From NCBI RefSeq assembly GCF_009996735.1, contig NZ_JAACYI010000029.1:1-42372 (forward strand): a stretch of DNA of 42,372 nt, in the 5' to 3' direction. The translations under genes and the position numbers were made by a program. Source of the DNA: Cellulomonas sp. APG4. Lineage in GTDB: Bacteria; Actinomycetota; Actinomycetes; Actinomycetales; Cellulomonadaceae. Of this stretch, positions 24,767 to 33,867 are shown one piece after another (position 1 is the first letter of the stretch; each line of letters opens with the position of its first letter). The notes under the pieces were generated by a model that saw only the letters and a list, made by a program, of their open reading frames with translations, had not been told where the DNA came from and ran no database searches.

Positions 24767-25765
24767 GTGCCGCACGACCTGACCCTGCTGCGTGACCTGC
24801 TGCCACGGACGACGTCCGCGGGCACCTCGCTGCCCACGACCGTCGCCGAGGCCTCGACCCCGATCGACGTCGTGGACGCCGGGCTCGCGCTGCCCGAGCT
24901 CGGGCGCCTGTTCCGCAGCCCGCACCTGGGCAGTGTCGTCGTGCACGACGGCGACCGCACGGGCCTGCTCACGCGTGCGCGCTACTTCGCGTCGGTCTCG
25001 GGCGAGCTCGGGTTCGGGCGCGCGCTGCTCGCACGGGCCACCGCGGCGACGGTCGCGGACTGGCAGCCGCTCGTGCTCGCACCGGGGACCGGTGTGGTCG
25101 CGGCCGCGCTGCGCGTGACCGAGCGCGCGCCCGAGCGCCGCTACGACCCCGTGCTGGTGAGCGCCGCCGAGTGGCGGGTCGCGGCGCCGTCGGACCTGAT
25201 CCGCGCCCTGACGGCCCTGCTCGCGGTGCGCACGTTCCGCGACGAGGTCACGGGCCTGCCCAACCTCGCCCAGACGCGCGTCGGCCTCGCCGAGCGCCTC
25301 GAACGCTCGGCCGGCTCCCCGCACCGCGTCGCCGTCGTGCTGCTGCGGCTCGAGGGCGGCGACGCGCTGCGGCTCGAGCGTGGTGACGGCCCGGCGGACC
25401 ACGCCCTCGTCCGCGCGACCGCCCACCTCCAGCAGGCCGCGCCCGCGGGGTGGGACCTGGGGCGCGTCGGCCCGCACGACTTCGCACTCGTCGGCGTGCT
25501 TCCCGGTCCGGTGGCCGCAGCACAGGCCGGCGCCCAGCTGGACCGCGTGCAGGCGCTGCTCGCGACCACGCTCGCGATCGACCCTGAGGTCTCCCTGCTG
25601 CTGCGCTCGGCCGCGGTGTGCTCGCCCGCCGGCGCGGGGCGCGCCGACGACATGCTGCACGGTGCCCGACGGCGCCTCGCGGAGGGTGCGGGGCGGCGAG
25701 GCCCGGACGCCCCCGACCGCGTGGGCGCCGTGCGTGTCCCGACCCTCGAGCCCGTGGGCGGCTGA
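24767..25765 (+). CDS. Degenerate GGDEF-domain protein, paralogue of the next gene
   Basis: This 332-residue protein shares its N-terminal half with the downstream GGDEF-EAL protein: GLLTRARYFASVSGELGFGRALLAR here and GLLTRARLHAALGGRLGFGRALLAR there, in what looks like a CBS-like sensory region. A GGDEF-type domain starts at DEVTGLPNLAQTR (residue 159) but is degenerate: the signature is GPHDF (235-239), and the Mg-binding strand reads VLLRLEGGDA in place of LYVDLDGF. No EAL domain follows. It is therefore unlikely to make cyclic-di-GMP and may sense a ligand or regulate its neighbour. GTG at 24767 has a GAGGA site; frame upstream lacks support. Confidence 0.8.
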   Translation: MPHDLTLLRDLLPRTTSAGTSLPTTVAEASTPIDVVDAGLALPELGRLFRSPHLGSVVVHDGDRTGLLTRARYFASVSGELGFGRALLARATAATVADWQPLVLAPGTGVVAAALRVTERAPERRYDPVLVSAAEWRVAAPSDLIRALTALLAVRTFRDEVTGLPNLAQTRVGLAERLERSAGSPHRVAVVLLRLEGGDALRLERGDGPADHALVRATAHLQQAAPAGWDLGRVGPHDFALVGVLPGPVAAAQAGAQLDRVQALLATTLAIDPEVSLLLRSAAVCSPAGAGRADDMLHGARRRLAEGAGRRGPDAPDRVGAVRVPTLEPVGG

Positions 25766-25851
25766 GCGGTGAGCGACGACGACGTGCACGATCCGGTCCG
25801 CCGCCCTGCCGCTGCGCGGGCCACGTCGACCGCACCTGCGGCGAGGCCCAG

Positions 25852-27609
25852 GTGACGCCACCCTCGCTGCGCCCCGCCGCCTCGACGCCCGTGTACAAGA
25901 GCCTCGCCGACGTGCTGGTGCCGTGCCCCCGCGTGCCACCCGACGAGCGCGTCCCCGACGTCGAGCAACGCTTCGTGCGCGACGAGGCCCTGCACGCCGT
26001 CGTGGTCGAGACCGCCGCGGGCCCGGGCCTCCTCACCCGTGCGCGCCTCCACGCGGCGCTCGGTGGGCGCCTCGGGTTCGGCCGTGCGCTGCTCGCACGC
26101 CTCACCGTCGGCGAGGTGGTGCCGGCCGCCGACGTCGTGCTGGGCCCGCAGGTGCTGCTGCGGGACGCGGCTGCCGCCGTGCTCGCACGCAGCGAGGAGA
26201 CCCGGTACGACGACGTGCTCGTGCTCGCGGACGACGGCGCCGCCGGCGCGGCGTCGGTCGCGTCGGTGTTCCGCGAGGTGGGGCTCGAGTTCCGCGAGAT
26301 CGCGCTGCGCGACCCGCTCACGGGCCTGCCGAACCGGCGCATGCTCGACGAGCGCGGCGCCGACCTGCTCGACTCGGCCCGCGAGCGCGTCGCCGTGCTG
26401 TACGTGGACCTCGACGGGTTCAAGCAGGTCAACGACACCCTCGGGCACCGGGCGGGCGACGATCTGCTGGTCGAGTTCGCGCACCGGCTCACGGCGAGCG
26501 TCAGGGCCGGCGACGTCGTGGCACGGCTCGGCGGCGACGAGTTCGCGGTGCTGCTCACGGGCGCGACGCCGGACGAGGCGATGGCGGTGGCCGACCGGAT
26601 CGTGCGGGTCTCGGCCACGCCGTTCGAGGTCGAGGGCCAGCGCGTGCACCTCACGGCGACGGTGGGTGTCGCGCTCGGGGAGGACGTCGCCGAGGAGCCC
26701 GTCCTGACGCTTCTCGACGTGATGCTGCGACATGCCGACGGGGCGATGCTGCACGCCAAGCACACGGGAAAGGCGCGCGCGGGCCGGCTCGAGAGCCCCG
26801 CCGACGCGGCGCTCCCGGCGCGTCGCGCGGCGATCCGCCGCAGGCTCGGCACCGCACTCGCCGAGGGCTCGCTCACGCTCGCCTACCAGCCCAAGCTCGA
26901 CCTCGCGACGGAGACGACGACCTCGGTCGAGGCGCTCGTGCGCTGGACCGACGCCGAGCTCGGCCCGGTGTCGCCGGCCGAGTTCATCCCCGTGGCCGAG
27001 CACAGCGGGCAGGTGCTCGCGCTCGGCCGGTGGGTGCTCGCGACGGCGTGCCGCCAGGTGCGCACGTGGCTCGACGAGGGGCGCCGCTGGTCCGTCGCGA
27101 TCAACGTGTCGCCCGTCGAGCTCGCCGCGCCCGGGCTCGCCGAGAACGTGCTCGCCGAGCTCGCGGTGCACGACGTGCCCGCCGAGCTGCTCCAGGTCGA
27201 GATCACCGAGAGCGCGCCGATGGCCGACCTCGCGCAGGCCCGCACGCAGCTCGCCGCTCTCCAGGCGGCGGGCGTGCGCGTGCACCTCGACGACTTCGGC
27301 ACGGGCTACTCGTCCCTGTCCATGCTGCGCGACCTGCCCGTGGACACCCTCAAGATCGACCGCAGCATCGTGGACCGGGTCGACACGCACACCGCGGACG
27401 CGCAGCTCGTCGCGGGGGTGATCGGGGCCGCCCACAGCCTGGGCCTCACAGTGGTGGCCGAGGGCGTCGAGCGGCCCGCGCAGCTGGAGCGGCTGCGCGA
27501 GCTGGGCTGCGACAGCGCGCAGGGCTACCTGATCTCGCGCCCGGGACCCGCGGACGACGTCGTGCTGGGCGTGGGTCGCGCCGGATCGGTCACGCCTCGC
27601 CGCGGCTGA
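25852..27609 (+). CDS. Bifunctional GGDEF-EAL cyclic-di-GMP protein
   Basis: This 585-residue protein has an N-terminal CBS-like region (about 1-145), a GGDEF domain (DPLTGLPNRR at 154, LYVDLDGFKQVNDTLGHRAGDD in pieces, GGDEF at 227-231) and an EAL domain (VEAL at 359-362, DDFGTGYSS, LKIDRS, VAEGVE, QGYLISRP). An RxxD inhibitory site (RAGD, 218-221) lies five residues before GGDEF. Both catalytic signatures are intact, so it may synthesise, degrade or do both; the net activity cannot be read from sequence. It has no membrane helix. The GTG at 25852 follows GAGG. It is likely cotranscribed with the degenerate paralogue 86 bases upstream. Confidence 0.92.
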   Translation: MTPPSLRPAASTPVYKSLADVLVPCPRVPPDERVPDVEQRFVRDEALHAVVVETAAGPGLLTRARLHAALGGRLGFGRALLARLTVGEVVPAADVVLGPQVLLRDAAAAVLARSEETRYDDVLVLADDGAAGAASVASVFREVGLEFREIALRDPLTGLPNRRMLDERGADLLDSARERVAVLYVDLDGFKQVNDTLGHRAGDDLLVEFAHRLTASVRAGDVVARLGGDEFAVLLTGATPDEAMAVADRIVRVSATPFEVEGQRVHLTATVGVALGEDVAEEPVLTLLDVMLRHADGAMLHAKHTGKARAGRLESPADAALPARRAAIRRRLGTALAEGSLTLAYQPKLDLATETTTSVEALVRWTDAELGPVSPAEFIPVAEHSGQVLALGRWVLATACRQVRTWLDEGRRWSVAINVSPVELAAPGLAENVLAELAVHDVPAELLQVEITESAPMADLAQARTQLAALQAAGVRVHLDDFGTGYSSLSMLRDLPVDTLKIDRSIVDRVDTHTADAQLVAGVIGAAHSLGLTVVAEGVERPAQLERLRELGCDSAQGYLISRPGPADDVVLGVGRAGSVTPRRG

Positions 27610-27611
27610 CG

Positions 27612-28454
27612 TCAGGTCCGCACGCCCGCACGCTCGACGCTGCGCTCCCACAGCCCGTCCACCAGGGCCGCGTCGGCGGCCTCCGGGACGGGGACGTGGC
27701 GGCGCAGGTCGTAGTACTCGCCGGGCTCCCACGTGCGCCCCGGTTCACCGTCCACGAACCACGTCAGGTGGCTCCCGCCCTCCTCGGACGTGGTCAGGAG
27801 CAGGCGCCGCAGCGGTGTGCGGTACGCGAGACGGAACCAGCTGCCCGACGACGCCGCGAAGTTCGTCGCGACCATCCCCGGGTGGAACGCGACGGCCCGG
27901 ACGCCGTCGTCGTACCAGCGGTCGTGGAGCCCGCGCGTGAAGAGGATGTTCGCGAGCTTCGCCCGGCCGTAGGCGCGGTTGGGCGTGTAGCCGCGCGTGT
28001 GGTCGAGGTCGTCGAGGTCGAGCCGGCCGAACCGGTGGGCGGCGCTCGACGTGGTGACGACGGTGGCTCGTCCGGCCGCGGTCAGCCTGTCCCGCAGCAG
28101 GTGCGTGAGCAGGAACGGCGCGAGGTGGTTGACCTGGAACGTGGCCTCGTTGCCGTCGACCGTGAGCTCACGCCGCCCCAGCACCGCGCCGGCGTTGTTG
28201 ACCAGCACGTCCACGCGGTCGGTGCGCGCCACCACCTGCTCGGCGAGCGCGCGCACGTCGTCGAGCCGCGCGAAGTCCGCGGTGAGCGGCTCGGCACCGG
28301 TCTCGCGCGCGACCGCGGCCGTCTTCTCGCGTGAGCGCCCGACGGCGATCACGTGGTCACCACGGTTCGTGAGCGTCCTGACCGCGGCGGCGCCGATCCC
28401 GTCGCTCGCCCCGGTCAGCACGACTGTGCGGGGCGTGTGCTCGCTGGTCGTCAT
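27612..28454 (-). CDS. Short-chain dehydrogenase/reductase
   Basis: This 280-residue enzyme has a Rossmann NAD(P)-binding motif TGASDGIG near residue 15, NNAG near 85, a catalytic serine in VVTTSSAAHRFG, and YGRAK with the catalytic Tyr and Lys near residue 160. It resembles the retinol-dehydrogenase-like SDR group that annotates mostly as oxidoreductases of unknown substrate. GRS after the second strand favours NADP. Its stop is two bases from the stop of the convergent GGDEF-EAL gene, so the two transcripts must overlap. The ATG is at 28454. It could be cotranscribed with hen1-pnkp, whose stop lies 101 bases upstream. Confidence 0.9.
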   Translation of the reverse strand: MTTSEHTPRTVVLTGASDGIGAAAVRTLTNRGDHVIAVGRSREKTAAVARETGAEPLTADFARLDDVRALAEQVVARTDRVDVLVNNAGAVLGRRELTVDGNEATFQVNHLAPFLLTHLLRDRLTAAGRATVVTTSSAAHRFGRLDLDDLDHTRGYTPNRAYGRAKLANILFTRGLHDRWYDDGVRAVAFHPGMVATNFAASSGSWFRLAYRTPLRRLLLTTSEEGGSHLTWFVDGEPGRTWEPGEYYDLRRHVPVPEAADAALVDGLWERSVERAGVRT

Positions 28455-28555
28455 CGGGGCAGGCTACGGCGCGGTGGTGCGTTCCGCCTGGTCGGGCGGC
28501 CGCGGCGCCGGGCCGTCTCGTCGTGCGCCGGCCCCGGGCTGCGTCCGCGCGACGG

Positions 28556-31201
28556 TCACAGCCGCGGGTCGACCGGCTCCGACTCGAGGGCGAGCACAGC
28601 GAACACCGCCTCGTGCACGCGCCACAGGGGCTCGCCGGCCGCGACACGGTGCAGGGCCTCGATCCCGAGCGCGTACTCCCGCAGGGCGAGCCCGCGCTTG
28701 CGGCCCAGGTTGCGCTGCCGCAGACGCTCGAGGTTCGCGGGCTCGGTGTAGTCCGGGCCGTAGATGATCCGCAGGTACTCCCGGCCGCGCACCTTGATGC
28801 CCGGCTGGACCACGCCGCGTCCGCGCCGCACGAGGTTCGCGAGGGGCTTGACCACCATGCCCTCGCCGCCGGCGGCCGTGAGGGCCGTCCACCACGCCGT
28901 CCCCTGCGCCACCGACGCGTCGTCGTGCAGGTCGACCACGAGCCGCTCGGTGCGCTGCAGCAGGCCCGACGCGTCGGCCTCCACCATGGCGTCGGCGAGG
29001 CCCAGGTGCCACAGGTGGTCCCGTTCCTCGAAGGTCGCGCCCACCGACCCGCCGGCGGCCAGCAGCTGGAACGGCGCGAGCCGCACGCCGTCGAGCCCGT
29101 CGGTGGGCCAGACGTACCGCCGGTAGGCGGCCGTGAACGACTCGGCGTTCGCCGCGCGCGAGCGCGTGCGGGCGAGCAGCTCGTCGACCGGGAGACCCGT
29201 GGCCTCGGCGGCCTCGAGCGCGCCGACGGCCGCGGGCAGCGAGGCGCGGGCGGCCGCCCCGACGCTCGCGTACTGCTCGCGCAGCAGCTCGCGCGCCTTG
29301 ACCGACCACGGCATGAGCTCGCAGTCGAGCAGGAGCCACCCGGCCGGACCGTCCTGGCCGCCTGCGCTCTCCCACAGCCCCGTCGCGGTCGCGGCGTCCC
29401 GGACGACCTGCAGCAACGCCTCGCTGCGCGCGTCGTCGAAGAACGGACGACCGGTGCGGGTGTGCACCGCCCCCGCGACGCCGTCGGGCATGCCGAAGCG
29501 GCCGGCGGCCGTCGCCACGTCCCGGCACACGAGGACCACGGCGCGCGAGCCCATGTGCTTCTCCTCGCACACCACGCGGTCCACGCCGTCGGCGCGGTAG
29601 GCGTCGAACGCCTGGGCCGGGTGCTCGAGCAGGTCACCGTCGGGTGCCGTGGCGCACGGGCTCATCGTGGGCGGCAGGTACAGCAGCCACCGCGGGTCGA
29701 TCGCGAAGCGGCTCATCACCTCGAGCGCGCCCGCCGCGTTCTCCTCGGCCACGGTGACCCGCCCGGCGAGGCCGGTCTCGACCGCGCGCCGGCCGAGCAC
29801 GTCGGTCACGTCGAGCACGTCCGGGTCGCGGCGCGCGCCTTCCGGTGCGGCGGGTGCGGCCGTCGAGGTCCCGACCGCCCCGTCCGACGGCGGGAACGGT
29901 CGCGCGGGCTCGTACCAGACCTTCTCCGCGGCGACCTGGACGACCTCCTTCTCGGGGTAACGAAGGGCGGTGAGGTGACCGCCGAACACGCACCCCGTGT
30001 CGAGGCACATGGTGCCGTTGACCCACACGGGCTCGGGCGTGGGTGTGTGGCCGTAGAGGACCATCGCGCGGCCCCGGTACTCCTCCGCCCACGGCAGCCG
30101 CACGGGCAGGCCGTACTCGTCGGTCTCCCCCGTCGTGTCGCCGTAGAGGGCGAAGGAGCGTACCCGCCCCGACGCGCGGTTGTGGAACGCCTCCTTGAGG
30201 CCCGCGTGGGCCACCACGAGGGCGCCGTCGTCGAGCACGAGGTGTGCCACGAGGCCGTCGGCGAACTCGCGCACCGCGGTGCGGAACTCGGGTGGTTCGG
30301 CCTCGAGCTGCGCGAGCGTCTCCGCGAGCCCGTGCGACACCTGCACCTGGCGTCCGTCGAGCGCGCGGACGAGCTTGTTCTCGTGGTTGCCGGGAACGGC
30401 GAGCGCGTGCCCGGCCTCGACCATCCCCATCACGAGGCGCAGCACCCCGGGACTGTCCGGCCCGCGGTCCACGAGGTCGCCGACGAACACGGCACGGCGC
30501 CCCTCCGGGTGGGCGGCGTCGACCGGGCGCCCCGACGCGTCGTGCACCACGTGGTAGCCGAGCCTCGTGAGCAGGGTCTCGAGCTCGCTGCGGCAGCCGT
30601 GCACGTCGCCGATCACGTCGAACGGGCCGTGCTCGCCCCGCAGGTCCGAGCGCAGCGGGACGCGTTCGATCCGCGCGGCCTCGACCTCGTCGACCCCGCG
30701 CAGCACGTGGACGGTGCGGAAGCCCTCACGTGCGAGCCCTCGCAGCGAGCGCCGGAGCTGGTCCCGCTGCCGCCGCACGACGTGGTCCCCGAACCCGCGG
30801 TTGGGGCGCGACCGGTTGCGCTCGAGGCACACCTGCTCGGGCACGTCGAGCACGACGGCGACCGGGAGCACGTCGTGCTCGCGCGCGAGCGCCACCAGGG
30901 CCTTGCGCGCGTGCTGCTGGACGTTGGTCGCGTCGACCACGGTGAGCAGACCCGCGTCGAGGCGGTGGCCGACGATGCGGTTGAGCACGTCGAAGGCGGC
31001 CGCGGTCGCGCCCTGGTCGTCCGGGTCGTTGGACACCAGGCCCCGGCAGAAGTCCGAGCTCACCGTCTCGAACGCGCCGAAGTGGCGGGCCGCGAACGTC
31101 GACTTGCCCGAGCCCGAGACGCCCACGAGGACCACGAGCGAGAGGGCCGGGACGGCGAGCGTGCGGACGTCGTCCGTGGTCACCGACTGGTCGGCGGTCA
31201 T
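28556..31201 (-). CDS. pnkp: Polynucleotide kinase-phosphatase-ligase (bacterial RNA repair)
   Basis: This 881-residue protein contains the three catalytic modules of bacterial Pnkp. Residues 20-170 form a 5' kinase with P-loop GVSGSGKST (27-35). Residues 190-430 form a binuclear metallophosphatase with GDVHG (198-202), GDLVDRG (241-247), GNHE (271-274) and GHTPTPEP (384-391). From about 480 there is a ligase/adenylyltransferase module with the nucleophile K548 in EEKHMGSR. By family knowledge it heals and seals broken RNA, with Hen1 activating sealing and adding a 2'-O-methyl mark. The ATG overlaps the hen1 stop as ATGA. Likely substrates are tRNAs cut by ribotoxins; none is encoded nearby. 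Confidence 0.95.
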   Translation of the reverse strand: MTADQSVTTDDVRTLAVPALSLVVLVGVSGSGKSTFAARHFGAFETVSSDFCRGLVSNDPDDQGATAAAFDVLNRIVGHRLDAGLLTVVDATNVQQHARKALVALAREHDVLPVAVVLDVPEQVCLERNRSRPNRGFGDHVVRRQRDQLRRSLRGLAREGFRTVHVLRGVDEVEAARIERVPLRSDLRGEHGPFDVIGDVHGCRSELETLLTRLGYHVVHDASGRPVDAAHPEGRRAVFVGDLVDRGPDSPGVLRLVMGMVEAGHALAVPGNHENKLVRALDGRQVQVSHGLAETLAQLEAEPPEFRTAVREFADGLVAHLVLDDGALVVAHAGLKEAFHNRASGRVRSFALYGDTTGETDEYGLPVRLPWAEEYRGRAMVLYGHTPTPEPVWVNGTMCLDTGCVFGGHLTALRYPEKEVVQVAAEKVWYEPARPFPPSDGAVGTSTAAPAAPEGARRDPDVLDVTDVLGRRAVETGLAGRVTVAEENAAGALEVMSRFAIDPRWLLYLPPTMSPCATAPDGDLLEHPAQAFDAYRADGVDRVVCEEKHMGSRAVVLVCRDVATAAGRFGMPDGVAGAVHTRTGRPFFDDARSEALLQVVRDAATATGLWESAGGQDGPAGWLLLDCELMPWSVKARELLREQYASVGAAARASLPAAVGALEAAEATGLPVDELLARTRSRAANAESFTAAYRRYVWPTDGLDGVRLAPFQLLAAGGSVGATFEERDHLWHLGLADAMVEADASGLLQRTERLVVDLHDDASVAQGTAWWTALTAAGGEGMVVKPLANLVRRGRGVVQPGIKVRGREYLRIIYGPDYTEPANLERLRQRNLGRKRGLALREYALGIEALHRVAAGEPLWRVHEAVFAVLALESEPVDPRL

Positions 31202-32652
31202 CGCTCCCCCTCCTCGCCGTCGGCGCCGCCCCTCCGGCGCAGGACGACCATCTGCGTGGGCGGACCGACCTCGGGATCGTCCTCACCCACGGCGAAGGTC
31301 TCGACGCCGTAGCCGTGTCGTCCGGCGGCGGCGTGCGCCCACGCAACCAGCTCGGCGCGCGTCCACTCGAAGCGGTGGTCGTGGTGGCGCAGGTGACCGG
31401 CCGCGAGCTGCGGGTACCTCACGTTGTGCTCCGCGTTGGGCGTGGTGATCACGACGGTGGCCGGGGCCGCGGCGCCCAGGACGGCGCGCTCGAGGGCGCC
31501 CAGGCGCGGCGGGTCGAGGTGCTCGATCACCTCCATGAGCACGGCGGCGTCGAAGCCCGCGACGCGTGCGTCGGCGTACGTGACCGAGGACTGCACCAGG
31601 TCGATCCGCGAGCGCATCCGCTCGGGCAGCGTGTCGAGGTGCAGGCGCCGGGCCGCGGTGCGCAGGGTCCGGCTCGACACGTCCGTCCCGAGGAGCCGCT
31701 CGAACCCCTCGTCCAGCAGGAGGCTCAGCAGCTCGCCCTCGCCGCACCCCAGGTCGACGACGGTGCGTGCGCCCACCTCGCGCAGCCGCGCGAGCACGGC
31801 CTCGCGACGCAGCCGGGCGAGCGGTGCGACCTGCCTCGCCGAGGCGTCGTCGAGCAGGTCGTCGGCCTCCGCCACCGCGTGGTCGGGACCGTCCGGCACG
31901 ACGTCGTCGACCTCCGCGAGCCGGGCGAGCGCCGAGTCCGCGAGGGTCCGGCGGTGGGCGAGGTAGCGGCGCGCGATCTCCTCGCGCGCGGGGTGCCCCG
32001 CGAGCCACCCACCCCCGGCTCGCACGAGCTTGTCGACCTCGTCGGCGCCGACCCAGTAGTGCTTGGCCGCGTCGAGCGTGGGCAGCAGCACGTACAGGTG
32101 GGACAGCGCGTCGGCGAGGCGCTGGGTGCCGCGCAGGCGGAGATCGACGTAGCGCGAGTCGCCCCACTCCGGCAGCGCGTCGTCGAGCGGCACCGGGACG
32201 GCCTCGACCGCCCAGCCGAGCGGGGTGAACATGCGCTCGGCCACGGCCGCCCCGCCACGGCACGGCACCGCCGGCAGGTGGACCTCGAGCGGCCAGGCGC
32301 GGTCGACGAGCTCGGGGCGGGCCTCGCACCGCCCCGCGAGGGCCGAGCGGAAGACCCTGCCCAGGGCGACGGCCAGCATCGACGACGCCGCGTAGGGGCG
32401 GTCGTTGACGTACTGCGCGAGGCTGAAGCCGGCATCGCGCTGGCCCTTGCCACGCACCAGCGCGACCGGGTCGACCTCGAGCAGCAGGGCGACCGTGCAC
32501 CGCTCCTCGGTGGCCTCGGGGTAGAAGACGTGGGCGGTGCCGACCGACTGCGGGAAGGCCTGTACCCGGCCGGGGTGCTTGTGCAGCAGGAAGCCGAGGT
32601 CGCTCGCACGATCGGCGGTGGTCGAGACGGTCAGCAGCACGCGGTCGATCAT
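31198..32652 (-). CDS. hen1: 3' terminal RNA ribose 2'-O-methyltransferase Hen1
   Basis: This 484-residue protein is the partner of Pnkp. The N-terminal half (residues 1-250; LGFLLHKHPGRVQ, YVNDRPYAASS, HYWVGADEVDKL) is the region known to bind and activate the Pnkp ligase. The C-terminal half is the methyltransferase, with the SAM site VVDLGCGEGE near 300 and the metal-binding signature ExxEH (E374, E377, H378 in MEVIEHL) plus histidines in RHHDHRFEW near 426. The ATG at 32652 gives a normal N-terminus but has no ribosome site, so translation may be leaderless or begin at another codon. It leads the operon. Confidence 0.95.
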   Translation of the reverse strand: MIDRVLLTVSTTADRASDLGFLLHKHPGRVQAFPQSVGTAHVFYPEATEERCTVALLLEVDPVALVRGKGQRDAGFSLAQYVNDRPYAASSMLAVALGRVFRSALAGRCEARPELVDRAWPLEVHLPAVPCRGGAAVAERMFTPLGWAVEAVPVPLDDALPEWGDSRYVDLRLRGTQRLADALSHLYVLLPTLDAAKHYWVGADEVDKLVRAGGGWLAGHPAREEIARRYLAHRRTLADSALARLAEVDDVVPDGPDHAVAEADDLLDDASARQVAPLARLRREAVLARLREVGARTVVDLGCGEGELLSLLLDEGFERLLGTDVSSRTLRTAARRLHLDTLPERMRSRIDLVQSSVTYADARVAGFDAAVLMEVIEHLDPPRLGALERAVLGAAAPATVVITTPNAEHNVRYPQLAAGHLRHHDHRFEWTRAELVAWAHAAAGRHGYGVETFAVGEDDPEVGPPTQMVVLRRRGGADGEEGER

Positions 32653-32772
32653 GGCAGGGAGCCGGGAGGGCGTCCGGCGTTTTCCCTCGCGACGCACCCT
32701 GGTAGGCCGCCACGAGGCCCGGCTAGCGTCGTCCCCACGGGCGTGCGCCATGCGAGGGCGACGGGAGGTGCC

Positions 32773-33792
32773 GTGCCGGAGCCGCTGCGGGTGAGCCGTG
32801 CGCAGGTGCTCGCGTTCCGGCGCAGGGTGGGCGCGCTCGACGAACGCCTTCTGGCCGGCCCCGCATCCGTGCGCCGCGCCGCGTGGGCCGGGCTCACCGA
32901 CAGCGCGCCCCGCGCTGCCGTCCTGCAGCTGCACGCGCGGGTGGCCGGGACGACGCCGTCGGCCCTCGACTCCCCCGAGCTGGTACAGGTCTGGGGACCG
33001 CGCTTCAGCACCTACGCGGTCCCGTCCCAGGACCACGCTGTGTTCACGGTGGGCCGCACACCGGTCGACGAGGCCCGACGGCGACGTGCGGCCGACCTCG
33101 CGGACGCGCTCGAGGCGTTCCTGGACGGCCGAGAGCTGCCGCTCGGTGAGCCGGCGCGCGCCATGGGCGCCCACCCGAGCATGCTGCGGTACGCGACCAC
33201 CACCGGCCGGGTGCTGATCCGGTGGGACGGCGCGCGGCAGCCGACGGTCCGTGTGATCCCCGCTCCCGCGATGCCGGTCGACGACGCGCGGCTCGAGCTC
33301 GCGCGGCGCTACCTGCACGTGCTCGGACCCGGCACACCCGAGGGCCTCGGCGACTGGGCCGGCCTGCGGGCGGCCACGTACCGCCTCGCGTTCGAGGCCC
33401 TGCTCCCCGAGCTGACGCCCGTGCGTACCGACACGTGCGACGCGTGGGTGCTGACCAGCGACGTGGAGGACCTGCAGCGGGCGCCGGGGCGGGCCGCACC
33501 GGCGCGGCTGCTGCCGAGCGGTGACGCGTTCTACCTGTTCCAGGGCACGGACCGCGAGCTCGTCGTGCCCGACGAGTCGCAGCGCACGCGGCTGTGGACC
33601 TCACGGGTGTGGCCCGGCGCGGTGCTCGTCGACGGCGAGATCCGCGGGACGTGGCGGCGCGCCGAGCACAGGCTGACCATCCACGCGTGGGGAGCGCTGT
33701 CTGCTCGCCAGCGCGGCGCCGTCGAGGCCGAGGCCCGTTCCCTGCCGCTCCCGGCACCCCGCACCCCGCTCACCCCCACCTGGGAGACCTGA
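32773..33792 (+). CDS. Winged-helix DNA-binding / AlkZ-YcaQ-like (HTH_42) protein
   Basis: This 339-residue protein belongs to the HTH_42 family that includes the DNA glycosylases AlkZ and YcaQ. Recognisable parts are the N-terminal helix region with AAVLQLHARV near residue 50, the middle WGPRFSTYAVPSQDH, and the C-terminal LVDGEIRGTWRRAEHRLTIHAWGALSARQR in pieces. AlkZ enzymes carry a QxQ or QxD catalytic motif at the first block; here it reads Q52-L-H54, so activity is uncertain. The GTG at 32773 has a strong GGGAGGT site. It is divergent from hen1-pnkp with a 120-bp shared region. Confidence 0.82.
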   Translation: MPEPLRVSRAQVLAFRRRVGALDERLLAGPASVRRAAWAGLTDSAPRAAVLQLHARVAGTTPSALDSPELVQVWGPRFSTYAVPSQDHAVFTVGRTPVDEARRRRAADLADALEAFLDGRELPLGEPARAMGAHPSMLRYATTTGRVLIRWDGARQPTVRVIPAPAMPVDDARLELARRYLHVLGPGTPEGLGDWAGLRAATYRLAFEALLPELTPVRTDTCDAWVLTSDVEDLQRAPGRAAPARLLPSGDAFYLFQGTDRELVVPDESQRTRLWTSRVWPGAVLVDGEIRGTWRRAEHRLTIHAWGALSARQRGAVEAEARSLPLPAPRTPLTPTWET

Positions 33793-33867
33793 CCCTCCCG
33801 CGGAGGATCGGAGGTCGCCGGGACCCTGGGCCCTCGCCCGCGGCCGGTCCCGGGACGACGATGAACC

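Noticed and set aside
28523-31312. 929-codon plus-strand open frame antisense to pnkp
   Set aside because: The minus-strand frame shows all catalytic motifs of Pnkp, whereas the plus-strand product is low-complexity and shows none.
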